A stretch of DNA of 11,057 bases from Glomus cerebriforme (Eukaryota; Glomeromycota; Glomeromycetes; Glomerales; Glomeraceae): assembly GCA_003550305.1 (NCBI GenBank), contig QKYT01000763.1, positions 28,924-39,980 on the forward strand, written 5' to 3'. Every line of letters begins with the position of its first letter. Position 1 is the first letter of the stretch. The notes beneath the pieces were generated by a model. The model saw only the letters and a program-made list of their open reading frames with translations. It made no database searches and was not told the origin of the DNA. This document shows positions 1 through 7,149 of the stretch, piece after piece. Position numbers and translations under genes: made by a program.

Positions 1-350
1 AAGTTAAAAAATTAAAGTTAAAAAAATAAAAACCCCAAAGTTTTTATTTAAAAAAAATTGAACAAGAAGTTTAAACGAAATAAACTTTTTTTTTCACTTT
101 GCAAATTGTTGCAGATTTGTTTGTGAAAAATAATGACAATCTTGCATTTTACAGATGTTCGCAGAACTCTATTAAAAGTTTGGCAATAATCTGCATATTA
201 CAGATCGGTGGCAATTTTTATTAAAGAACTGTGCAAATATAACGATATTGCAGACCTGCACAGATCTGCGGACTAAAAAATTTGCCGATGTTATTGTTTT
301 ACATATTGAAAACTAACATTTATTTTATTATTATTATGGGTGTGATGCTG
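1..350. other. AT-rich intergenic DNA with TGCAGAT-like words
   Basis: I see no gene here. Between about 101 and 275 the words TGCAGAT, ACAGAT, CTGCA and GCAGA recur in both orientations. They form small inverted pairs, such as ATCTG and CAGAT around position 190-205, and TGCAAATAT with ATATTGCA around 231-252. This suggests an old, degraded repeat and not a functional site. Confidence 0.5.
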
Positions 351-490
351 TTCATATTATAAACAGAATGGACTCATCACAAACTCTTTACACAGATAAG
401 TTTATTTTCTTTTGACTATATTTTTGTTTTTTTTATGATTCTTTTACATTTTATTTTTCTTTTTTTTAATTTTTTTAGATAAACAGAGGA
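351..490 (+). repeat. Direct-repeat module, left copy
   Basis: This stretch starts TTCATATTATAAACAGAATGG and runs through a T-rich tract to TTTTTTTAGATAAACAG. A second copy lies at about 1090-1258, on the other side of the hairpin array. Both copies contain a short reading frame starting ATG (here at 369), reading M-D-S-S-Q-T-L-Y-T-D-K here and M-V-S-S-Q-L-Y-I-D-K in the other copy, so one differs from the other by a single in-frame codon. Both then have a long pyrimidine tract ending TTTAG, which resembles a splice acceptor. Whether it is transcribed cannot be told. Confidence 0.75.
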
Positions 491-928
491 TGGGTGATTC
501 TCTTGTATTAGATTTTTTTCTTTTAGTTAAAAACAAGGGATGGGTGATTCCCTTATTATTAGATATTTTTCTTTTAGTAAACAAGGGATGGGTGATTCTC
601 TTGTATTAGACTTTTTCTTTTAGTTAAAAACAGGGGATGGGTGATTCCCTTGTATTAGATTTTTTTTTCTAAATTAAAAACAAGAGATGGGTGATTCTCT
701 TGTTATTGGATTTCTTTCTTAAATTTTTTTATTTTATTTAGACATACAAGAAGATGTTTAGCTTAAGATTCTTATCATTCCATATGTAATTTTTTTTAGA
801 TAAACAGGAGATGGATGATTCCTTTGTATTAGATTTTTCTTTTAGTTAAAAACAGGGGTTGGGTAATTCTCTTATATTAGATTTCTTTTTTTTTTAAAAA
901 AAAAACAAGAGATGGGTGATTCTCTTGT
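483..928 (+). repeat. Tandem array of eight hairpin-bearing units
   Basis: Eight copies of a unit of about 49 bp are seen, with cores at 483-506, 533-556, 581-604, 630-653, 680-703, 804-827, 852-875 and 905-928. Each core has an 8-base left arm, the loop TGGGTGAT (slightly changed in copies 6 and 7), and an 8-base right arm complementary to the left. Copies 5 and 8 pair perfectly (ACAAGAGA with TCTCTTGT). Copies 2 and 4 instead carry GGGA with TCCC, so a base pair in the stem has switched from A-T to G-C. Spacers are T-rich and usually end CTTTTAG or a similar acceptor-like sequence. Copies 1-5 are spaced 48-50 bp; a ~100-bp insert separates copies 5 and 6. No coding function is supported. 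Confidence 0.85.
721..780 (+). repeat. Interspersed sub-repeat, first copy
   Basis: A T-rich tract ending ATTTTATTTAGACA is followed by AAGAAGATG and TTTAGCTTAAG. A close copy follows hairpin unit 8 at about 943-1005. In both places it comes directly after a unit with perfect ACAAGAGA/TCTCTTGT arms. The larger repeating block is therefore 'hairpin unit plus this tail', duplicated about 225 bp apart. Confidence 0.7.
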
Positions 929-942
929 TAGATTTTTTTCTT

Positions 943-1005
943 AATTTTTTTTTTATTTTATTTAGACAAATAAGAAGATGAATACTTTTAGCTTAAGGTT
1001 CTTGA
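943..1005 (+). repeat. Interspersed sub-repeat, second copy
   Basis: This is the second copy of the T-rich tail with TTTATTTAGACA, AAGAAGATG and TTTAGCTTAAGGTTCTT. It differs from the copy at 721-780 by a few substitutions and a small insertion. It marks the right end of the hairpin array. Confidence 0.7.
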
Positions 1006-1089
1006 CTTATTCACTTCAGTTCTAATCAAATTTCTATCAAGGTAAATGTTATATTTACTTAGTAAACAGTAATTTATTGGTTCACATAT

Positions 1090-1258
1090 TTCATATTATA
1101 AACAGAATGGTTTCATCACAACTTTACATAGATAAGTTTATTCTTCTTTTAAACATATTTTTGGTTTATTTTTTTTTAGTTCCTTCATGATTCTTTTAAC
1201 ACTTTATTTTTCCTTTTTTTTCATAATTTTTTTATTTTATTTAGATAAACAAGAAATG
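1090..1258 (+). repeat. Direct-repeat module, right copy
   Basis: This is the right-hand copy of the module at 351-490. It shares TTCATATTATAAACAGAATGG, the SSQ-L-Y reading frame and the ending TTTAGATAAACA. It is longer than the left copy because its T-rich tract has expanded. Downstream of it there is no further hairpin unit: the GATGGGTGATT core is replaced by AAATGGCAATCC. Confidence 0.7.
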
Positions 1259-1329
1259 GCAATCCAAGAACTCATTTGAAAGATGAAAATAATTTATAGA
1301 ATTTATAAATAAATATATTATTAATCACA

Positions 1330-1948
1330 ATGAATCTAGAAGTTATGCTAAAAAAAAAGAAGAAAAGAAAAATGATTAAAAGGTATGTAATTGTACTTAA
1401 AAATTTAATTATAAACTTTACTTGATCCTTTTTTAACTGTTAATGAAAATTTCTTATTTTATTTATTATAGGAAAATGAAATATCAGAATCTTAATTTGT
1501 TGATGTTGAAACTATTGATGATTCAAAAAAAAAATTAAAAATAAAATACCAAAGACTTCAGAACTTAATGATTTTCAATTAAAAAAAAACTCAAATTATT
1601 ACAGAATTACATGAAAAATATCACTGTTTTTCATACTAACTTCCTTGCATTATAAGAGGCAAGTGCAAAGAAGTTATTGAAATTCCATTAACTTTACTAA
1701 TATCATTTGTTAAAGAAGATCCTTAAAATACATGATCATTGATGCTAAGACAATTTATGATATTTTGCAAGAGATCATTGCAAAAGATATTCATGCTACC
1801 TGATGTACCTCCTTTGACTATCAGCCAAAATTTGTTATATAAATCATTTAACTGTATATTGGAAACTTTGAGTGGGAGTTTACAAAGAAATTTCATTCAT
1901 GTCTTAGGTAAAATATTTTCAGTTCCATATTACTTTAAGAAACAGTAA
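1330..1948 (+). pseudogene. Decayed coding remnant with one likely intron
   Basis: A short lysine-rich reading frame from ATG 1330 meets a good donor (AAAG|GTATGT) at 1383. A TTTATTATAG acceptor ends at 1471, giving an intron of 89 bp. From 1472 to 1948 one frame reads protein-like but has five stops. It starts E-N-E-I-S-E-S, includes F-V-D-V-E-T-I-D-D-S and T-E-L-H-E-K-Y-H-C, and ends with an open stretch from 1739 of 69 codons. The upstream exon does not join this frame cleanly. The HEKYHC...PCII...IEIPLTL text distantly recalls a Cys/His-containing repeat common in Rhizophagus proteins; this is memory-based and weak. No function can be assigned. Confidence 0.4.
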
Positions 1949-2091
1949 TGCATCAGCTACCTAAAGTTTAATATTTAGTATATAAATGGCTATATTTAAT
2001 GTTCAAAAAGATATTTATGAAGAATTAACTAATTTATTTAATTACCATATATTTATCATCTGTAACTGACCATATCAGTGTTCAGAAATGA
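1949..2091. other. AT-rich spacer
   Basis: AT-rich DNA between the decayed coding remnant and the inverted-repeat nest. No feature is supported. Confidence 0.4.
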
Positions 2092-2246
2092 CCTAATCAT
2101 TTGACCATTTTTCAGATTAGGAGTTATTTGGTCAAAGGATTATGAATCCTTTGGCATTTGTCATTTGGATCATTTGTGAAATAACAAATGCCAAATGATT
2201 TAGGATCATGACAAATGATATCAACCATTTGTCATTTAGTCATTTG
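2092..2246. repeat. Nested inverted-repeat element built on CATTTG/CAAATG
   Basis: Several inverted repeats overlap here. CCTAATC (2092-2098) pairs with GATTAGG (2115-2121). TTGACC (2101-2106) pairs with GGTCAA (2130-2135). CAAAGGATT (2133-2141) pairs perfectly with AATCCTTTG (2145-2153) over a 3-base loop. The hexamer CATTTG occurs six times and its complement CAAATG three times between 2098 and 2246, so the 2155-2217 part can also fold on itself. No reading frame is evident. It resembles a small foldback (MITE-like) element; target-site duplications were not identified. Confidence 0.65.
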
Positions 2247-2621
2247 TTTTATTTTTATCTTATTTTTATCAAAGAACAGCAAAACTACAGGTAAGTTATA
2301 TAAAATAGAGTATAAACTCAAAAAATAATATATGCTACACTGTCAATATGTCTAGACATTTTGTAGTCCTGACTGCTAGCTACAAAAAAACAGGAAGTAG
2401 CATTGCTTACATGATCTAAGATAAAGAAAAGAAGAAAAATCTGTAACATTTAAATGAAAATAAACACTAAAAAAAAATTGTCAATAAAAAAAAAGCTCAT
2501 AAACTTAATTTATCTGCACTGTTCTTTTAGTAAAAACTGCCTCATGTAAGTGCTGTCATATAAGGAATGATCCATTCTATTTTAATTGTTAAATTTTTAA
2601 AGGCACTATAATAGTATGGAA
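2247..2621. other. AT-rich spacer with small palindromes
   Basis: No gene is supported. The region has the perfect palindrome TGTCTAGACA at 2349-2358. Directly after it comes an inverted pair, TTTTGTAG (2359-2366) and CTACAAAA (2380-2387), with a 13-base loop. The rest is A-rich simple sequence. Confidence 0.45.
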
Positions 2622-3737
2622 CTACTCCAGAAGGAGTTTAGTATGCTTAATTTTATTATTAAAGAAAGCTAAGGATGAAAGACATTTGTAAGCATATTTC
2701 TTGAAAACTGGGAGATGAACTGGTTGGTCATGTTTAATTGTGTCTAAAGTTGAAGTAAATCTGTCTTTTATGTTCTTTAAAGTTGGGGCAATGTTTTTAT
2801 GTAATTGAATCCAATTTTTCCTCCATTTAAAAACAAACATACAGAGTAAGGGTATTGATGGGAAAGTCATTCATATAAGTATAGAAATTAACCTGATAAT
2901 CCATTAGGAAATTGCTAAATTCTCCAGAAAAATATAATGCTTCAACAAAAGATAGGTCTAACCAAGACCGATCAATATCTATATATTCTTCAGTAAGTAC
3001 CCTTTTGAAGTTTCTCTTTTTTAGACAGCCTACTGAGGCACTTTGAATGGAGATGAGCGGAGGTCAATTGATAGGTAAATAAGGTTTGATATGTAATTTA
3101 AAGGCTTGATAAATACATTGTTGCTCAGCAGCTTTCGCTCTTTTACGCTTGATAATTGCTTATTCATAAACATGCTTCTCAGCTTTTTTCTGAGCTTTTT
3201 TGTCTCTTCAGAATTGTACTTGAGTAGTATAAGAAATTGAAAGAAAAGGACTAGAAAAATTAGTAGAAATATCATAACTGCCTGAGGGATGGAAGAAGAA
3301 TTAACAGTTATAAAGGCTATAATTGGTTCAGTAAACAAACTCATTAAAGGTTTTATTTTAGGTTCAGATAAAGTAAACAAACTTGATCCTGAAGGTTCTG
3401 TATCTGCTTGAACTGTGGAAAATGAATTTGTGATTGAAAGATCTATATCTGATAGATTAGTTAACATATCAATTGTATCAACTTGAGTAGTAGCCAAATG
3501 TTTAACTCAATGGATTTTTCTATTCCATGGTTCAGATAATGGAAAATATTTGTCTGATTTATGAAGAAATTTGTTAAATTTAATATGTTTAACATGATTG
3601 TAAAGGTATTGTTTTTTGAGAAGAAAATAATGATATTTGATTCCTAAGTGACTTAGGAGGTAAGGGTTCATCTGGGCATCTGATAGTAACTTTTCTTGAG
3701 TAAGAAGTCTATTAACTGTACATGTATGACATTTTTC
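2622..3737 (-). pseudogene. Decayed gene for an unrecognised single-pass membrane protein
   Basis: Protein-like reading frames follow one another on the minus strand. From 3737 to 3030 one frame is open except for a TGA at 3509-3507, which may replace a Trp codon. It includes E-K-C-H-T-C, L-L-T-Q-E-K-L-L-S-D and, from a possible ATG at 3671, M-N-P-Y-L-L-S-H-L-G-I. A Ser/Thr-rich part follows, then a strongly hydrophobic stretch of about 20 residues (3281-3222), then a basic segment with K-K-L-R-K-K-L-R. The arrangement suggests one membrane span. After TAG 3032-3030 a shifted frame continues (K-R-N-F-K-R-V-L-T-E-E-Y-I-D-I-D-R-S-W), open to TAA 2829-2827. A third frame (2870-2622) carries K-W-R-K-N-W-I-Q-L-H-K-N. 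At least one nonsense codon and two frame changes make an intact gene unlikely. I do not recognise the family; a transposon-encoded protein is possible. Confidence 0.5.
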
Positions 3738-3740
3738 TTA

Positions 3741-4267
3741 TTTAGATAACATTGATTTTGTATATGCTGTTATGTCTAATCATTCTCTTGATTCCTTTAT
3801 CTTGACTTTAATTCTTTATGTTCAAAATGAAAAAAAAATTAATTAAGTTTATAATGATAGAGGTAATAATAATTTATGTTTATTGAGTACAGTTCACTCT
3901 TTAATTGGTAAACGGTATAGTATTTTTAAGGTAAAAGATATTTTATTATTCAATTGAAGTTACAAGAACTGAGGAGAACTTAAGAAAATTCTCAGGATAT
4001 TTATACAAAAATAAATATAATATAAAGATATTAACTATCATAAATATACTAAAGATAATAAATATATTAAATATAATAAATATAATAAAGAAATTAAATA
4101 TCTTAACTATCCTAACTATTACTAAGATCTATCACTACTATCATTAAGATCACTGTGATCATGGAAATCACAATTATAGAGTGGCACAGTATGGTACCAT
4201 AAATCAGCACAGTAGAGTTTCATACTAACAATGCAGTTGACGATAATGGTATAACAATATGATAATC
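3741..4267. other. Low-complexity AT-rich spacer
   Basis: No gene is supported. From about 4005 to 4135 the sequence is a degenerate series of AAATATA and ATAATAAA words. The phrase TATTAACTATC recurs as TCTTAACTATCC. A short perfect inverted repeat, GATCAC (4148-4153) and GTGATC (4155-4160), lies just after it. Confidence 0.5.
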
Positions 4268-5178
4268 TCAAAGAAGTTTAGTATATATATATGGAGTGTG
4301 GTGTGATGAACGGTGTTCATTATGTAGAACTTTAATTTGAGTATTATATGAAATACCTAGTCTATTATTAACGACATGGTTAATCGAACAGTTCTTGTAT
4401 TTTTTGTAAATTGTTATTGCTGTGTTAGCATATTTTAGATTAGAAGGGTAATTGTTAGAAATCTGATTAGCATGTAGCCATTTCTGATGATAAAAATAAC
4501 CTCTGTGGTGATTGGACATTATAATAGGAGAGGGTGCAGTGCATTTATGATTTTCTACTATAAAGTTACAAGGGATGTAAATACCTAAATGGAACCAGTA
4601 TTTTTTGTACAATTTTTTTGTGTAGAGGAACTATGTTTGTCAATAAAGGTCTAATTTTATCAAAGTATTTGTGTTGTATTCATTTAGGGATAACTTTTTG
4701 TATTGTGAAAAAATGTGTGAGCAGTTTACTAATTTGGAATTTAATATTCAGTTGAATAAGAATTAGAAAAATACTCTTTTGGGAAAATTGATATAAGTTG
4801 ATCATTGGTGTGAATAATTAAATGTTTTTGATTGGTGTAATTAAACTCGAATAGAAAGGTTTTGCTACATTTTGATTCATATATTTTATTGTAACCATAT
4901 TAATCAGGTTTGGTCACGTAAAAATATTTGGCAGAAATAAGAAAAGAAATTTTGGGTGAAAAGGAAAGAATATTATAATTTTGTGAAAAGAATATAGTAT
5001 AAAGTAATACTAGTTTGAACAGAACTGGGAGAAGCTTTTTTTCCTGAATAAGGAAATTTATAGAATGGTTGAAAGGTATTTTTATGAACTTTTTTAAGAA
5101 AAGCCTGCTAGTTTTAACAATTTTTACATTACTGCAAAAACTATATAATTTTAAGGAGTTGGGGAAAGAGTTTTTTTT
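4268..5178 (-). pseudogene. Decayed coding stretch, family unrecognised
   Basis: From 5178 to 4744 a single minus-strand frame of 144 codons plus one internal stop is open except for that TAA at 4902-4900. This is long for DNA this AT-rich. It reads protein-like throughout, for example F-L-K-K-F-I-K-I-P-F, K-Y-F-Y-V-T-K-P-D and then L-F-E-F-N-Y-T-N-Q-K-H-L-I-I-H-T-N-D. A second frame follows with F-D-K-I-R-P-L-L-T-N-I-V-P-L. A third frame (4630-4268) has W-F-H-L-G-I-Y-I-P-C-N-F and S-N-H-H-R-G-Y-F-Y-H-Q-K-W-L. No start codon is evident at the 5' end. I read this as a gene broken by stops and frameshifts. It may belong with the minus-strand remnant at 2622-3737, but the low-complexity gap leaves that unproved. 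Confidence 0.4.
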
Positions 5179-5364
5179 TTAGTTATTTGTCATTATAATA
5201 TAGAAAGATTATTAGACAATTTATCAGAATTACATGATTTACAAGTTCAAGATTAAAATTTGGATGTAATAAAAATTATGGAAATAATAATTTTACATGG
5301 GAGTGTTACAACACATCCCCCTTATATTACGTGATTAAATAAAATTTAATTGGTTTTTTTTAAA
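5179..5364. other. Spacer before the exon array
   Basis: AT-rich DNA between the minus-strand remnant and the tandem array. On the minus strand a short protein-like piece, P-N-F-N-L-E-L-V-N-H-V, is visible but too short to call. Confidence 0.3.
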
Positions 5365-6358
5365 CACGTTATTTCCATTTTGTATTTTTTCTTTTTTCTA
5401 GAAACAGCGAACCATTTTTTATTTTGTAGGAACGGCCTTGGAAACTTCAATCGGTGAGTTAATTTTTTTTTGAAATTAAGATCATTAGTATAACACACTA
5501 ATGTTCCTTTTTTTTTAATTTTGTAGGGAATGGCCTTAGAAACTTTGGGTGAGTTGGGATTTTCAAAATGGTTTAAAGAAATGTTAGTATAATACACTAA
5601 TGTTTTTTTTTAATTTTGTAAGGAATAATCTTGAGTAAACGTTACTAATATTCCTTTTGTTTCATTTCTATAGGAGATACCTTCCTGAAACTGGATTTCA
5701 GCTTGAAGGTAAATTAGGACTTAGGAGGAGATTTTCATTTTTTTTTGGTTTTTTTTGTCTTTGGAATGTTACTAACGTTCCTTTTGCTTTATTTCTAGAG
5801 GACATTTTCCTGGAACTGAATTTTAGCTTGAAGGTAAGTTGGGAATGGAGATTTTGGGGTTTTTTTGGATTTTTTTTGTCTTTGGAATATTATTAACGTT
5901 CCTTTTTGTATTTTTTCTTTAGGGAAATGCATTCCTAGACTTGAACTTCAATTTGGATTATGAAAGTAAGTTGGGAAGTTGTGTTTTTTGGGGGTTTCTT
6001 TTTCTTTATCTTTGAAATATCATTAATGTTTGTTTTTGCATTTTTTCTTTAGGAGAAGTCTTTCTGGACCTGGACTTTAGCTTGGGCTATAAAAGGTAAG
6101 TTGGGAGGTGGTGTTTGTTTTTTTTTCTGTCTTTGAAATGTTATTAATGTTCCTTTTACTTCTTTTCTTTAGGGAAAGCCTTCCTGAACCTGGATTTTGG
6201 CTTAGGTAAGTTGGGAATGGCGATTTTGGGAGTTTTTTGGATTTTTTTTTGTTTTTGGAACGTTATTAACATTCCTTTTTGTATTTTTTCTTTAGGAGAT
6301 GCCTTCCTGGACTTGGACTTTGATTTGGATCATGGAAGTAAGTTGGGAGGTTGTGTTT
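5365..6358 (+). repeat. Tandem array of exon-intron units
   Basis: Nine units are visible. Their exon-like cores lie at 5430-5453, 5527-5548, 5623-5634 (badly degraded), 5674-5708, 5799-5833, 5923-5965, 6053-6095, 6173-6205 and 6296-6337. The later units repeat every 120-130 bp; the first ones are shorter and more diverged. Each intron-like part begins GTAAGTTGGG or a variant (GTGAGTT, GTAAATTAGG). It runs through a T-rich tract to a branch-site-like ACTAAC, ATTAAC or ATTAAT, then to TTTTGTATTTTTTCTTTAG or similar. Exon and intron have therefore been duplicated together. The partial unit at 5365-5400 (an acceptor tract without a recognisable core) marks the left edge, and GTAAGTTGGGAGG at 6338 marks the right. 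Confidence 0.9.
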
Positions 6359-6412
6359 GAAAATAATTACGCATACATTTCATAATATCACACTTTATGT
6401 TAAATAGGTTGA
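5674..6412 (+). CDS. Candidate spliced gene of repeated FLxL[DN]FxL exons (partial)
   Basis: The last six cores all encode the same motif in one relative frame: DTFLKLDFSLK, DIFLELNFSLK, NAFLDLNFNL, EVFLDLDFSL, KAFLNLDFGL and DAFLDLDFDLDHG. Within the motif, Leu alternates CTG/TTG/CTA/TTA, Phe TTC/TTT and Asp GAC/GAT. Joining works in phase for units 4 to 5 (using the second AG, exon from 5801), 5 to 6, 6 to 7 and 8 to 9. Unit 7 ends with one extra G, so 7 to 8 shifts frame. After unit 9 a 70-bp intron (6338-6407) would bring in a TGA at 6410-6412. The alternating hydrophobic/acidic pattern could form an amphipathic strand. The two clear earlier cores read ALET, not FLxL. No start codon or signal peptide is seen upstream, so the gene is incomplete, decayed, or starts in an exon I could not find. 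Family unrecognised; repeat-built, alternatively spliced effectors such as the SP7 type are only an analogy. Confidence 0.45.
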
Positions 6413-6617
6413 GACTATGTGGATTAGTTGAAATATATTTTTTATTAAATTATTTGTTTTCAACTTAAAATTAAAAAGATCCTGTATGGTCAATTTAGTA
6501 TTACGTATTTAAAACGAACCAAACCCACCCATATGTAGTCACTCAAAGTAATTTATCAAGATAATTAAAAAATTCCCTCTTACAAAGTCAAATTTTTCAA
6601 ATAAAAAAAAAATAAAA
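6413..6617. promoter_or_regulatory. Probable upstream region of the kinase pseudogene
   Basis: AT-rich DNA between the exon array and the kinase start. Directly before ATG 6618 is an A-rich leader (6601-6617), as often seen before fungal start codons. No defined promoter element can be named with confidence. Confidence 0.3.
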
Positions 6618-7077
6618 ATGAGTTTAAATTATGAAATTCAAGTAGAATTTGAATTTAACAAATTAAATACTTCTGATGATTCAGTATTCATCAATCATGA
6701 AAATTGATATAAGAAACCATGGTGTAAAGAATGTGTTCCTCGTTGCATAATAGAAGAAATAATGGAAGGATGGACTAGTGAAAATCATGATATTGATGAA
6801 TTTATCAANNATACCATTTATAATGCAAAANTTCATGATTTTAATATTTATCCAATATTTCTTGAATGGGTTCCATTTGATAGATAGATTTAAGGATATA
6901 AAACAAATTGCTGAAGGTGGATTTGCAAAAGTATATTCTGCAACATGGATTGATGGTAAAGCAGAATATTATAGACAAAATGATGGAAGTTGGAAAAAAA
7001 GAGGACATTTTCCTATAAAGGTTGCTTTGAAAAGGTTAAATGGATCACAGAATATGTCCGCTGATTATTTAAATGAG

Positions 7078-7149
7078 GTATTTTTACACGTATATTTTTT
7101 GTTTTAAGTAATTTACATTAAATTATTTAAAATTAAATTTGATTAATAG
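7078..7149 (+). other. Intron 1 of the kinase pseudogene (72 bp)
   Basis: GAG|GTATTT at the left and TTAATAG|CTT at the right flank this intron in phase 0. Removing it joins ADYLNE to LKTHWELFNAE, as expected for the family. It contains in-frame stops, so splicing is needed. Confidence 0.88.

Noticed and set aside
490..618. Plus-strand frame from the ATG in hairpin unit 1, reading through three units
   Set aside because: It is short, ends within the third repeat, and the later units are in different frames with stops.
483..928. Regular repeats with spacers, superficially like a CRISPR array
   Set aside because: The spacers are near-identical T-rich sequence and not unique, the unit is an ordinary tandem repeat, and the context is eukaryotic.
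3030..3497. The 155-codon minus-strand frame as an intact gene on its own
   Set aside because: Its first codon is TTG, and the same frame continues upstream beyond a TGA as protein-like text, so it is better read as part of a broken gene.
5304..5313. TGTTACAACA after a GGGAG purine tract, like the start of a retrotransposon LTR
   Set aside because: No second copy in either orientation was found in the window, and there is no primer-binding site or reverse transcriptase text.
5346..5597. Minus-strand open frame of 83 codons, lysine-rich
   Set aside because: It is the reverse of the T-rich intron tracts of the array; the lysines come from poly-T on the plus strand.
5657..5896. Plus-strand open frame of 79 codons over the exon array
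   Set aside because: It has no ATG and runs through two intron-like tracts (poly-Phe from T-runs). Only its exon parts match the repeated motif.
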